Source of the DNA: a virus
Virus record (IMG/VR): IMGVR_UViG_3300007162_000013
Span: 1 to 36,009 of that record
Direction: 5' to 3' (one strand)
Length of the DNA stretch: 36,009 nucleotides
The position numbers and the translations under genes are program-made. Shown piece after piece: positions 8,907 through 18,500 of the stretch. Under the pieces are notes generated by a model. That model saw nothing but the letters and a program-made list of their open reading frames with translations, made no database searches and was not told where the DNA came from. Within the stretch, counting starts at the first letter, position 1; the number at the start of each line of letters is the position of its first letter.

Positions 8907-9296
8907 ATGTTAGTGTCCCGACTAGATCAAAATGGTGTGTTCCTCGAGGCCGTGGAGTATGAGTTTTCAGACGGCGTTATGGTCCTTCCCAAGGGCTACA
9001 GCTTCTCGTTGCCACCAGAGATTCCGTCGGGGCACTACGCAATCCTTCAGGGCGACTGGAAGATTATTGAGGGCAGCCCATATGGTGCTCCTGAGTCTAA
9101 TGAGGACGCCCCCTCTTTAATTGATTTTCGGATACGAAGGAATGAGCTCCTGTCCGAATCTGACTGGACTCAGCTTGCTGATGCTCCACTCACGGCTGAG
9201 CAGAAATCTGCATGGGCCACGTACCGTCAGGCATTGCGAGATATCCCACAGTCCGAGGGCTACCCTGATAGCTTCATATGGCCCAATAGACCGTGA
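8907..9296 (+). CDS. Phage tail assembly chaperone-like protein
   Basis: This 129-residue protein starts at an ATG after AGGTGATTGC. Its last ~60 residues carry the signature of the phage tail assembly chaperone family (Phage_tail_APC type): RRNELLSESDWTQLADAPL, then WATYRQALRDIP and a closing IWPNRP. The N-terminal half is a variable beta-rich part that in relatives adapts to the local fibre. Its place two genes after the giant fibre fits a role in fibre folding or attachment. Its stop overlaps the next gene's GTG start. The family call is confident; the precise client is inferred. Confidence 0.85.
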   Translation: MLVSRLDQNGVFLEAVEYEFSDGVMVLPKGYSFSLPPEIPSGHYAILQGDWKIIEGSPYGAPESNEDAPSLIDFRIRRNELLSESDWTQLADAPLTAEQKSAWATYRQALRDIPQSEGYPDSFIWPNRP

Positions 9297-9793
9297 TCGA
9301 CCCAATAACCGCCCTAGCCACCGCGACGGCAGTCTTTAATGGACTGAAGAAGGCGGTTGAAATAGGCAGAGAGGCCGAGGACATCTTCGGCCAACTGTCT
9401 AAATGGGCTACGGCGGTTGCAGACGTACACGAGGGGATTGCTCAGGCGGACAAGCCGCCTCCCCTCTTTAAGAAGCTGACCTTTGCGAATGACAATGCCG
9501 CAGCCTTTGATGCGTATGCCGCCAAGGTTAAGCTTCAGCAACAGGAGAAAGAGCTGTACGAGATGTTCCTGTACGGGGAGCTTCAGCACCTCGGGGTGGA
9601 TGGGTACAAGGAACTCATCAACATGCGCCGCAAGATCAAAGAGGATCGGGAGCGGCAGATCTACGCACAGGCTCGACGACGAAAAGAGTTTGTGGACGCT
9701 GTGGGTACATGGGCGCTGGTTTTACTGGCGCTTTTAGTTGCTGGCGTAGCAATCTGGCTGACGATCCACGTCATCACGAATAGGGGGCTGTAA
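9293..9793 (+). CDS. C-terminally anchored membrane protein of the lysis region
   Basis: This 166-residue protein starts with GTG overlapping the preceding TGA (GTGA). The N-terminus (MIDPITALATATAVFNGLKKA) is a hydrophobic/amphipathic helix, followed by a long charged helical part (residues ~85-138). One clear transmembrane helix at ~140-162 (WALVLLALLVAGVAIWLTI) ends seven residues before the C-terminus. Proteins of this shape precede holin genes in aquatic podoviruses. A lysis function (antiholin or spanin-like) is possible, though there is no lipobox and no signal sequence. Function not established. Confidence 0.7.
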   Translation: MIDPITALATATAVFNGLKKAVEIGREAEDIFGQLSKWATAVADVHEGIAQADKPPPLFKKLTFANDNAAAFDAYAAKVKLQQQEKELYEMFLYGELQHLGVDGYKELINMRRKIKEDRERQIYAQARRRKEFVDAVGTWALVLLALLVAGVAIWLTIHVITNRGL

Positions 9794-10296
9794 TGCTGTC
9801 ACTCATCTCGACCCTTGGCGGGCTCTTGGTCTCTGGCCTACCTAAACTGCTTGAGTTCTTCCAAGACCGTGCTGACAAGGCTCACGAGGCTAACCTCATG
9901 CGGCTTCAGATGGAGCGCGAGCTGGCCATGGCTGCCCAAGGATTCGCTGCCCAAGCCCAAATGGAGGAGATTCGCACCGAGCAGGTCATGATGGAAACGA
10001 CGGCTGAGATGACCAAGGCCGCTCTGAAGCATGACGAGAAGGTTCTGGATCGTGCCCATAAATGGGTAGCGTCTTATGTCGGCACGGTGAGGCCAACGGT
10101 GACCTACATTTTTGTGTTTGAGCTGGTCGGAATTAACATCTGGTTGTGCTTCTATTTGTGGAATAACCCCCAGCTCATTAACTCAATCGACGACGTGATG
10201 CGATATGCGGACGTCCTGTTTTCCTCTGATGAGATGGCCATGTTAGGGGGAATTATCGGCTACTGGTTCGGAAGTCGAGGTTGGAGTAAGCGGTGA
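9793..10296 (+). CDS. Holin-like protein (3TM/GTA holin type)
   Basis: This 167-residue protein starts with TAATG coupling to the upstream gene. It has an N-terminal hydrophobic stretch (LISTLGGLLVSGLPKLLEF, ~3-21), a long Gln/Met/Glu-rich helix (~25-88), a transmembrane segment at ~99-121 (VTYIFVFELVGINIWLCFYLW) and a C-terminal hydrophobic GGIIGYWFGSRGW (~151-163). The order and the closing GYWFGSR motif match holins of the 3TM gene-transfer-agent-release type. It would open the inner membrane for the endolysin encoded next, whose GTG start overlaps this stop. Direct neighbourhood with a GH24 lysozyme supports the call. Confidence 0.75.
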   Translation: MLSLISTLGGLLVSGLPKLLEFFQDRADKAHEANLMRLQMERELAMAAQGFAAQAQMEEIRTEQVMMETTAEMTKAALKHDEKVLDRAHKWVASYVGTVRPTVTYIFVFELVGINIWLCFYLWNNPQLINSIDDVMRYADVLFSSDEMAMLGGIIGYWFGSRGWSKR

Positions 10297-10811
10297 AAAC
10301 ATCCTCTTCCACACGGGAGATGATGGCGCATCACGAGGGGGTTAGATTAAGGCCGTACCTTTGTCCGGCGCATCTTTGGACGCTTGGAATTGGATCGGTT
10401 TTGCACCCCGAGCAGATCAAATTGCCGATGGTGAGGAAGGATGGATACACAGGACCGTTACGCAAGGATTTCCCGCTTGGAGATCAGTACCGCAAGAAGT
10501 TTACAAAAGAGGAGGTCATGGACTTCTTTGAGAAAGACTTGGGTCGTTTTGAGCGTGGTGTTCTTCGATATTGCCCTCGCGTACTGGGCAACCAAGCAGC
10601 TTTTGACGCTCTTGTCAGTCTGAGCTTTAACATCGGCTTGGGGGGCCTGCAAAGGTCCTCCGTAAGGATGAAATTCAACCGTGGGGACTACCTCGGAGCG
10701 GCTGAAGCGTTTATGATGTGGACCAAGGGTGGTGGCCGTATTCTGCCCGGTCTTGTCAAACGAAGGCTTGATGAGAAGAAACTTTTTTTGAGTGGATTTG
10801 AGGACGAATAA
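10293..10811 (+). CDS. Endolysin, GH24 (T4-type) lysozyme with Cys in the catalytic triad
   Basis: This 172-residue protein starts with GTG (GTGA overlap with the holin; GGAG upstream). It has the GH24 muramidase core: HEG with E15, then YLCP and HLWTLGIGSV. Relative to T4 lysozyme's Glu-8aa-Asp-5aa-Thr triad, the spacing is kept, but the aspartate position is Cys24, with Thr30 conserved. A later NQAAFDALVSLSFNIG block is the standard family helix region. There is no signal peptide or signal-anchor helix, so export through the holin lesion is expected. It cleaves the glycan strands of peptidoglycan. The Cys form is a known natural variant of this triad. Confidence 0.92.
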   Translation: MKTSSSTREMMAHHEGVRLRPYLCPAHLWTLGIGSVLHPEQIKLPMVRKDGYTGPLRKDFPLGDQYRKKFTKEEVMDFFEKDLGRFERGVLRYCPRVLGNQAAFDALVSLSFNIGLGGLQRSSVRMKFNRGDYLGAAEAFMMWTKGGGRILPGLVKRRLDEKKLFLSGFEDE

Positions 10812-11053
10812 TGGATTCACAAACCCTTCTAAATGTGGCCTTTGCTTGTGCTGGATTTTTTGGTGGCTGGACAATCAACTCGCTTTCCCGTTCGATCATC
10901 CGTATTGAGGACAAGCTTTCAGAGCTTCCGCTGGTTTATGTGGCCAAGGATGATTACAAGCGAGATATTGACGACGTCAAGAGCATGTTGACAAGGATCT
11001 TTGACAAGCTTGACGGAAAGGTGGACAAGAATGAGTTCCGCAGTCAAGGCTGA
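10811..11053 (+). CDS. Small membrane protein of the lysis cassette
   Basis: This 80-residue protein starts with TAATG coupling to the endolysin. An N-terminal hydrophobic helix (LLNVAFACAGFFGGWTINSL, ~6-25) is followed by a charged amphipathic part (SIIRIEDKLSELPLVYVAKDDYKRDIDDVKSMLTR), consistent with one membrane pass plus a short coiled coil. Small proteins with exactly this plan follow lysozyme genes in many aquatic phages and could act as an inner-membrane spanin or lysis accessory, but no partner outer-membrane lipoprotein was found. The 3-prime end overlaps the next gene by 23 bp. Confidence 0.7.
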   Translation: MDSQTLLNVAFACAGFFGGWTINSLSRSIIRIEDKLSELPLVYVAKDDYKRDIDDVKSMLTRIFDKLDGKVDKNEFRSQG

Positions 11054-11423
11054 TCCGACCAAATGGAAGCGGATTGTCGCTTCTGTCAAAGCCTCCGATA
11101 AAGGGGGCAATCCGGGCCAGTGGAGCGCGAGGAAGGCTCAACTAGCCACCCAGAAGTACAAAGCCTCTGGAGGGGGTTACAAGGGCCCCAAAAAGGCCGA
11201 TAATTCGTTATCGAAGTGGACGAAGGAGGACTGGGGAACCCGGTCTGGAAAGCCGTCTACGCAGGGACCTGAAGCGACCGGCGAGCGTTATTTGCCGAAA
11301 GCGAAACGAGAGAAGCTGACCCCTTCTGAATACGCGGCAACAACGAGAGCCAAACGCGAGGGAATGCGGCAGGGGAAACAATTTGTTCCTCAGCCTGAAT
11401 CGATCAAGAAAAAGGTTTGGTAA
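11031..11423 (+). CDS. DUF5872-type basic protein
   Basis: The ATG at 11031 is preferred because AAGGTGG lies just upstream; an upstream in-frame TTG at 11001 lacks such a site. The 130-residue product is strongly basic and shows the DUF5872 pattern: ADPTKWKRIVASVKASDKG, NPGQWSARKAQLATQKYK, NSLSKWTKEDWGTRSGKPS, TGERYLPKAKREKLTPSEY and a C-terminal KGKQF-like GKQFVPQP. Function is unknown. Members occur in phages and giant viruses. Here it sits between the lysis cassette and the adaptor gene, so it may be packaged with DNA or bind DNA; that is inference. Confidence 0.85.
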   Translation: MSSAVKADPTKWKRIVASVKASDKGGNPGQWSARKAQLATQKYKASGGGYKGPKKADNSLSKWTKEDWGTRSGKPSTQGPEATGERYLPKAKREKLTPSEYAATTRAKREGMRQGKQFVPQPESIKKKVW

Positions 11424-12059
11424 ATGACTGCTGCTGCCGTAATGACTTATGACAGCCTCGTCGAAGACATTGAGTCTTATCTCGATCGAACTGATCAGGC
11501 CACCATTCAAAAAATACCGACATTCATCATGCTGGCTGAGCAGGTTATCGCTGCTGAGCTCAAGTTCCTTGGAAACCTGACGGTCAACACCTCAAATTTC
11601 GTCAAGGGTCAGGCGATTGTAGACAAGCCTGCTCGCTGGAGAAAGACCGTTTCTATGAACGTGACAGTGGCTGGCGAACGTCGCCCTGTCCTCCTCCGCA
11701 AGTACGAATACCTTCGTGAGTACTGGCCAGATCCAGCCGAAGAGGGCGTTCCTGCTTACTACTGTGATTATGACTACACGCACTGGTTGGTAGCGGCTAC
11801 ACCAGACGACGATTATGAGTTTGAGGTGCTGTATTACGAGCGATTGCAGCCGCTAGATTCCTCAAACCAAACGAATTGGTTTACCCAGTACGCTCCTCAG
11901 GCGATGCTATATGGCAGCCTTTTGCAGGCCATGCCGTTCCTGAAAAACGACGAGCGAATTCCGATGTGGCAGGGCCAGTACGACAAGATTATGGGGGTTC
12001 TCAAAGTTGAGGATATTTCTCGTATTGGTGACCGCCAAACAATTGTGAGGGATTCATGA
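11424..12059 (+). CDS. Head-tail adaptor (P22 gp4-like)
   Basis: This 211-residue protein starts directly after the preceding stop. Its mostly helical N-terminus (DSLVEDIESYLDRTDQATIQKIPTFIMLAEQVIAAEL) and later LRKYEYLREYWPDP, YYERLQPLDSSNQTNWFTQYAP and LYGSLLQAMPFLKND match the family of podoviral adaptor/head-completion proteins related to P22 gp4. In that family, monomers form a ring beneath the portal and receive the nozzle. The nozzle gene lies one gene downstream, which supports the assignment. ATGA coupling links it to the following fibre-like gene. Confidence 0.82.
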   Translation: MTAAAVMTYDSLVEDIESYLDRTDQATIQKIPTFIMLAEQVIAAELKFLGNLTVNTSNFVKGQAIVDKPARWRKTVSMNVTVAGERRPVLLRKYEYLREYWPDPAEEGVPAYYCDYDYTHWLVAATPDDDYEFEVLYYERLQPLDSSNQTNWFTQYAPQAMLYGSLLQAMPFLKNDERIPMWQGQYDKIMGVLKVEDISRIGDRQTIVRDS

Positions 12060-13294
12060 GCTATAACAGTCCGTTTACCGGTAACGTAGTACAGCCTACC
12101 GATGTTTCCTATCGGTCGGTAACCCTTTCCGCCAACACTCAGCTCGAGTGGCCGATCAATGGCAGCGCAACCAACAATTACGCTGCTCGAATCATGGATG
12201 TCTCGGCCACTTCTGCCGGCCTTCAGCTTCGGATGCCACCGGCGAATCAGACATCGGTAGGTAACGATGCGATGATTCGGAACGTGGGGGCCAACACCTT
12301 CACGGTCTACGATTATGACGGGCAAAACACCATCGTCAGTATCGCGGCGGGTGAGGCGAAGTACATCTACATCACCACCAACGCCAACACAGCCGGAACT
12401 TGGGGCACGTTGGGATTTGGTGCTGGGACATCATCTGCGAACGCTGCGACCCTAGCTGGTTTGGGTTTGGTTGCTTCTGGCTCAACCCTAAATCAAAGCC
12501 ACCCAATCCAATCGATTGTTAACGGGTCGACCATCACTTCCGGCGCTAGAGCGCAGACATTGTTGTGGTCTGGTGGCACAGGAACCGTTACGCTGCCTTT
12601 GGCTGCTAGTCTTGGTGCCAACTGGTTTACGCTCATTAAGAACAATGGCACTGGCACCTTGACGGTTAATACGAGCAGTAGCCAGACCATTGATAGCTCC
12701 CTGACTAAAAACTTTAACCCGAATGAGTCGGCTTTCATTATCTGCACCGGAAGCGATTTCATTACGGTCGGTTATGGCGTAAGCACTAATTTCTCGTACA
12801 CGGTTCTAACAAAGCCCGTTACAGCAGGTTCGTATACGCTGACTGCTAGCGAGGCTTCAAACGTTATTCAGGTCTTTACTGGGACCCTGACGAATAACGT
12901 GGTGATCAACTATCCGCCGGTTGTGAACTTTTACGTGGTGTCGAATCAGACGTCTGCTGGTGGTTACACGCTGACGCTGCAAACTGGGATATTAGGTGGC
13001 GCGACAGCCACCATTCCAGCCGGAGGTCAGGCGACCGTAATCTGCGACGGAACGAATTTCCTAAACGCGAACACCGTTCAAGCGGGTGCTACTTCTATTC
13101 AGGTGGTCGATGGGTCGGCTGGCTCACCATCTATTCAGTTCGCCTCAGAAACTAACACCGGAATTTATAGGCCCGGAGCTGGTACTTTCGGCATATCAGT
13201 ACTCGGAAACAACATCGTTGACGTGACCACATCTGGCCTATCCGTGACTGGTAGCGGAAACTTTACCGGAGGCATCTCCGGCGGCACGTTCTAA
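12056..13294 (+). CDS. Tail fibre/appendage-like structural protein
   Basis: This 412-residue protein starts with an ATGA overlap (GAGGGA upstream) and ends in a TAATG overlap. It is built of beta-rich segments with two similar carbohydrate-fibre-style modules (LPLAASLGANWFTLIKNNGTG and YTLTASEASNVIQVFTGTL) and a C-terminal SIQFASETNTGIYRPGAGTF block. The latter is a common fibre or tailspike motif. Placement between adaptor and nozzle suggests an appendage bound near the tail hub. No depolymerase motif is visible. The structural role is well supported by context; its exact location is not. Confidence 0.72.
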   Translation: MSYNSPFTGNVVQPTDVSYRSVTLSANTQLEWPINGSATNNYAARIMDVSATSAGLQLRMPPANQTSVGNDAMIRNVGANTFTVYDYDGQNTIVSIAAGEAKYIYITTNANTAGTWGTLGFGAGTSSANAATLAGLGLVASGSTLNQSHPIQSIVNGSTITSGARAQTLLWSGGTGTVTLPLAASLGANWFTLIKNNGTGTLTVNTSSSQTIDSSLTKNFNPNESAFIICTGSDFITVGYGVSTNFSYTVLTKPVTAGSYTLTASEASNVIQVFTGTLTNNVVINYPPVVNFYVVSNQTSAGGYTLTLQTGILGGATATIPAGGQATVICDGTNFLNANTVQAGATSIQVVDGSAGSPSIQFASETNTGIYRPGAGTFGISVLGNNIVDVTTSGLSVTGSGNFTGGISGGTF

Positions 13295-15282
13295 TGTCAA
13301 AAAAAGTATTCGCCCTTGATACGTTGCCCGGTATTCAGCGGGACGGAACCCTTTTCGACAAGGGCTTTTATGCAGACGGTCGCTGGTGCAGGTTTCAGCG
13401 TGGACGTCCTCGCAAGATGGGCGGCTATCGCGAGATCACACCATCTATCGCTGGTATCTCGAGAGGCGTGTACGTAAGCCCGCAGAATGGCTTTAACAAT
13501 GTGTTTAACGGCTACCGAGATGGCCTTCAGGTTACGCCGATTAACAATGACGGTGTCGGTGCTGGTATTACGAACCTGACGCTCACCGACTTTAGCCAGA
13601 ACATAAACAATCTCTGGCAGTTCGACACTTTCACTGACACGCTTGGGTCTGGGAATACGCTGCTGCTTGCTCATCCCGGTCAGAATCTAGCGCAGATTGA
13701 TAGCACGACCAATACGCCGGTACTTCAGGGCCCTATCGCTGGTGGGAACATGTCTGCGATCGGTGTGTTTACCGACTCATTGACGCTTACCTCTGGATCT
13801 CCTACGGCAACGCTTGCCACGGCAAACCCGCTCATCGGAGCTGGACAGAGCGTGTCTGGCACGGGCATTCCAGCGGGCACCACGGTGGTGTCCGTAGTTT
13901 CGACCACTGTGACGCTGTCCCAAAATGCAACGGCTTCTGGCGCGCAGACCATCACGTTTGATAACAACGTCGACGTGTCCGGTGGTGTAGTGGTGCTGCA
14001 CCCTTACGTCTTCGTATATGGCAATGACGGGCTTCTGCGGAACTGCTCCTCTGGGAACATTAACGACTGGGTTTCTGCTGATGCCAATGAGGTTAACGTG
14101 GCCACCGGCAAGATCGTCAAGGGCCTACCCGTTCGTGGCGGATCAAATTCACCTTCGGGTTTGTTTTGGTCGCTGGACTCCTTGGTTCGGGTGTCCTATG
14201 TCGGGGGTGTGGGCACCCCAGCCCAATTCTGGCGATATGACGTGATCACGAGCCAGACCTCCATCATGTCTTCGCAGTGCGCGATTGAATACGATGGCAT
14301 CTACTACTGGATTGCTACTGACCGCTTCATGCTGTACAACGGCGTGGCCAAAGAGATCCCAAACAATTTCAATCAGAACTTCTTCTTCGACAACCTAAAC
14401 TACGCTCAACGCCAAAAGGTATGGGCTACAAAGGTTCCGCGGTTTGGAGAGATCTGGTGGTATTACCCTCGTGGCGACTCCACCGAGTGCAACGACGCCA
14501 TCATTTACAACGTCCGTGAAAATGTCTGGTATGACGCTGGGACCGCTCTTGGAGCTCGTCGGTCGGCTGGATTCTTCTCTCAGGTCTTCCGTTATCCGAT
14601 TGCAGCCGGATGGGAGCCTAACGCGGTTGGTGGTGTAGACGACTTTATCCTTAATAGCGGCGGATCTGGATACACGGACGGCACGTACCTATACATCCCG
14701 CTGACTGGTGGCTCGGGGACCGGAGCAACTGCCACGATTACTGTAGCCTCCGGGGTTGTAACGACGGTGGTAATCGAGGATCAGGGCGTGAACTATGTGG
14801 TCGGCGACCTCCTGTCTGTTGATCCAGCCGCTCTTGGTGGTGGATCTGGATTCGAGATAGAGCTCACGGTACTTGAGACCTTTGTGTCCCTGTGGCAGCA
14901 CGAGGTTGGCACGGATGCTGTTAAGGGTACAAATGCGCTGGCCATTGAGAGCTTTTTTGAGACCAATGACCTTGGCTGGGTGAGTGGCGGGCCTTCTCAG
15001 CCCTCCCCGGTTGGTGAAAACAGATGGTTATTGTTGGAGCGTGTTGAGCCAGACTTTTTGATGTCGGGTGATATGGAGCTTTATGTCATTGGAAGACCGT
15101 ACGCTCAGTCTGAAGATTTGGTGTCAAGCCCATTTGTGTTTGATGAAAACACCAATAAAATTGACATGAAGCAGCAGAGGCGAGAGCTAAGACTCAAGTT
15201 CGTTTCTAATACCTCTGGTGGGAATTACCAGTGCGGTCGAATCATTGTCAACGCTGAAGTTGGCGACGTCAGGGGATATTGA
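13294..15282 (+). CDS. Tail nozzle / packaged-DNA stabilisation protein (P22 gp10-like)
   Basis: This 662-residue protein starts with LDTLPGIQRDGTLFDKGFYADGRWCRFQRGRPRKMGGY and contains CAIEYDGIYYWIATDRFMLYNGVAKEIPNN plus ECNDAIIYNVRENVWYDAG. These are the propeller signatures of podoviral nozzle proteins of the P22 gp10 group. Two compact beta modules seem inserted: residues ~161-222 (TSGSPTATL through SGTGIPAGTTVVSV) and ~450-527 (NSGGSGYTDGTY through GGGSGFEIELT). The protein would close the tail channel below the adaptor encoded by the gene at 11424. The family call is strong; the insert boundaries are approximate. Confidence 0.88.
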   Translation: MSKKVFALDTLPGIQRDGTLFDKGFYADGRWCRFQRGRPRKMGGYREITPSIAGISRGVYVSPQNGFNNVFNGYRDGLQVTPINNDGVGAGITNLTLTDFSQNINNLWQFDTFTDTLGSGNTLLLAHPGQNLAQIDSTTNTPVLQGPIAGGNMSAIGVFTDSLTLTSGSPTATLATANPLIGAGQSVSGTGIPAGTTVVSVVSTTVTLSQNATASGAQTITFDNNVDVSGGVVVLHPYVFVYGNDGLLRNCSSGNINDWVSADANEVNVATGKIVKGLPVRGGSNSPSGLFWSLDSLVRVSYVGGVGTPAQFWRYDVITSQTSIMSSQCAIEYDGIYYWIATDRFMLYNGVAKEIPNNFNQNFFFDNLNYAQRQKVWATKVPRFGEIWWYYPRGDSTECNDAIIYNVRENVWYDAGTALGARRSAGFFSQVFRYPIAAGWEPNAVGGVDDFILNSGGSGYTDGTYLYIPLTGGSGTGATATITVASGVVTTVVIEDQGVNYVVGDLLSVDPAALGGGSGFEIELTVLETFVSLWQHEVGTDAVKGTNALAIESFFETNDLGWVSGGPSQPSPVGENRWLLLERVEPDFLMSGDMELYVIGRPYAQSEDLVSSPFVFDENTNKIDMKQQRRELRLKFVSNTSGGNYQCGRIIVNAEVGDVRGY

Positions 15283-15521
15283 TGTCAATTCTGTACGACC
15301 CGAGGCACCAAACCTTTGAGAGCTGGGCGAGCCTCTTGGTTGAGCAGTATGCGGCTCAGCAGCTTGAAATTCCCAGCCCCTCTACTGACTGGAAAGATTG
15401 GGGAAGGGGCTTAAAAGCCATTGATGTCTTTGCAAACGAAGCGATCCCGGGTACTGAAGATTTTGAAAACTGGCAGGACTGGGCTCAGGCGTTAATCGGC
15501 AGCGTAAATCCGGCGGCATAA
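15282..15521 (+). CDS. Small virion-associated protein after the nozzle
   Basis: The ATG at 15282 overlaps the nozzle stop by one base (TGATG); a TTG three bases earlier is less likely. The 79-residue product is Trp-rich and acidic: FESWASLLVEQYAAQQLEIP, DWKDWGRGLKAIDVFANEAIP and FENWQDWAQALIG, in which W-centred phrases recur. Relatives with this pattern sit next to nozzle genes in aquatic podoviruses. A minor tail or nozzle-associated role is likely by position, but nothing in the sequence shows a mechanism. Confidence 0.72.
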   Translation: MSILYDPRHQTFESWASLLVEQYAAQQLEIPSPSTDWKDWGRGLKAIDVFANEAIPGTEDFENWQDWAQALIGSVNPAA

Positions 15522-18500
15522 ATGGCGATCAACAGAAACATCTCAAGGCTTGCAACTGAAGATGAGCTCAATGGGGCTCTTTCTGTATTTGATCCAAATT
15601 GGATGAACCTCACCCCAGAGCAAAAGCAGCAGAATGCTATGTCTGCGCTTGATCTGTATGGCGGTGATCGCAATCAGTTGCTCTCGAACTTCAACCAACA
15701 GTTCAACACGACTGCTGGGATGTCTGACCTTGATTACCTGCTGAACTACAAGCCGGCGGATCAAGGGGCGGTTGTCTCTGGGCCTATCACCCCTGTTCAA
15801 GATGATTCCTCGGTCGTTTCTGGCCTTGATTACGCTACCAAAGAGGGTGGTATTGGTGAAAACCAGTACTACGAAAATATCCGAAATCGGGTGACAGACA
15901 TTGGTGGTAGTGGTTTGGGCGCCCTTGATCAGGCTGCAAAGCTGCGTGAAGAGGCTGGGCAGTACGGCATCTCAAATCAGGACATTTCGAACGCCTTGGG
16001 CATTCCCCTTGCTGATGTCAATGCCCTCTTGAATCCTGTTGACACGTCAAACGTGTTGGACACGATTGGCGCCACATTTGACCAAGATGCTTTGGATCGT
16101 TTGACCGCCTCAGTTGATGCCGATGCAATCGCAGAGGATCTTTCCCCAAAGGTTGATGAGGCAAAAAAGGACACAGTCCGTGACTTTCAGGGCAATGAGT
16201 TCAGCGGAAGCGAGATCCTGAATCTTGCCCAGCAGATTTCTGGAAGCGTTGACACCTCAAAGGTTGGTGGCGCTGTTTACGGGACCAAGGGTGAATCTAT
16301 TGGCTTTGATTACGAAGAGGCCAAGAATATCTTGGGTCGAGAGCCTACTGCGGCAGATCAGGTTTTGTTGGACATGGCCAGATCCCTCCGTCAAAAGGGC
16401 GTGACTGATCTCAGTCAGATCAAGGTTGAGGATGTTGTCGTCAATCAGGAGTCGTCTGTTTATACGGACCCTGAGACCGGTGAGAAATTTCTGGTTGACG
16501 CTGATGGCGCAAAGATCCGCTCCCTAACTCCTGAAGAGGTGTCCAACATTCGCCTGAAGGAAGTTGGTTCTGGCGACAACACCTACACCCAAGAGGTTCT
16601 TGATACCGAGGTCAAAACAAAACAGACCGTAGGCCCGGATGGGAAGCCGATTTACCTTTATGGTGAAGAGGGCGGAAATGTCTTCGGTGAGACATACACA
16701 GGTGAAGGTGCTACTGACTACGTGATGGTCTTCGATGAGGAGACTGGAAAGCCCAAGTTCTACACCACGGGTCGCTCTACATCGGACATGGAAAAGATTT
16801 CCATGGCGATGACCTTCCTGAGCTTTATTCCCGGGGTGGCTCCGTTCATTCAAGCGATTCAGGGCGCCTATGCATTAAAGGAGGGGGACCCCTTAGCGGC
16901 CATTGCTAACCTTGCTGGAGCTGCCGGGTATGGTGATGTTGCCCGAATCGCTGGAGCGGCTAATGCGGCCTCTAAGGGGGATGTATTGGGGGCTGCTTTC
17001 AGCCTTGCGGGGACGTCTTTTGGCGCTGACTTCCTGAAGACTGATCTGGGCGGCGGATTCACTATGAACGACGTGGTGACCGCAGGCAAGATCGTCTCTG
17101 GTATCGACAAGGGGGACTACGGATTAGCCCTGTCGGCTGCTGGCGACCTGATGAAGAGCTCAGACCTCAAGGTCGCCTCTGCTGGTATCAATGTCTACAA
17201 CGCCATCAAGAGCGGTGATCCGCTCGCGATGATTCGCGCTGTTGATGATGCCAACAAGATTGTTCAGTACATCGGTGGGAATACAAGTGCCAAGGACACA
17301 ATTACTACCACCGCTCCTGCTGGATCTGGGCTAACCGTTCCCGGTAGCACTCCGAAGGTTTCGTTGACCGAGACGGGGCAGGCCTCCCTTACCGGGACCG
17401 GGTCTCTGTCTGATCAGGCTTGGGAGGCTGGCCTCACCTCGTTTATGAATGCATCCAACAAGGGCCTGTCATTTGAAGACGCCCTTGCAGCATCAAACCG
17501 TGAAGTCGGTGGCCTTCTGTCCAAAGAGAGTGGTGGAGCGCTTGCCACGCCTTACACCGGAATTGCGGATCTCAAAGGCAAAGAGGATTGGGACAAGGCG
17601 GTTAATGCCTACACCTACGCGATCAATAAGGGAGCTGACCCCAAAGACGCATTTACCTTCTCAAAGCTTGTTGCGAGTGGCCAGCAAATCGTCCCAACGG
17701 AAACCAAGCTGGATGCAAACAATGTCACGCTGACCAAGTCTGATGACAAGACAGCCGGAGGTAGCACTCAGGTTGGATCAATAAAGCTCTCTTATGGAAC
17801 CGAGGGTGACAAGGACATGGGGACCATTTATGTCTTTGGTCCGAATGCCCAAGCGTCTTTTTCTGAGGTGATGAATCTTCCCGGGGCCCAGAAACTTAGC
17901 CTTCTCGACAGAAAAGACGGTGAGATCTGGGAGGTTGATGACCAGACCTATTACAAGAACGGCGACAAGATTTACAGCATGCCGACTGTTGCAGCTCAGG
18001 CAATTGGTGTTCCCATCGCAGCTCTAGGTGAAATGATGTCCGCTGCTGGAGGGGCTGCTGCGGCCACTGGCGCTGCAAAACAAGACAACTGGTTCACTCG
18101 AACTGGAAACGAGCTAAATACAAAAGGCATTGAGGCGCTGGGTCAGGATGTAAACACTGAGCGCAAGAACATCGTAAACGCCGTCCAGAACGAAGAGGGT
18201 TTCTGGAACAAGTTCAAAGCGGTTGTAAAGAGCTCAATCGACAACCCCCTTGGAGCCGCTTCTTACGTTGCTGTAGAGCTTCCACAGGAGTTTGCTGTGA
18301 TTGGCGCTGCCACAAAGGTGGCTCGTCTCTACGGCATCGTTGCTGGTGTTGGTGCCGATATGGGCATGAACGCCATTGAGGCTGCTGGTGCTGGATACAA
18401 CGAGGCTTACAACCAAGCGATCAGGGCAGGCAAGAACGAGGAAGAAGCTCGAGACGTTGCCATGGATCGTGCACTTGTCGACGCTGCACTGGCCGCGACA

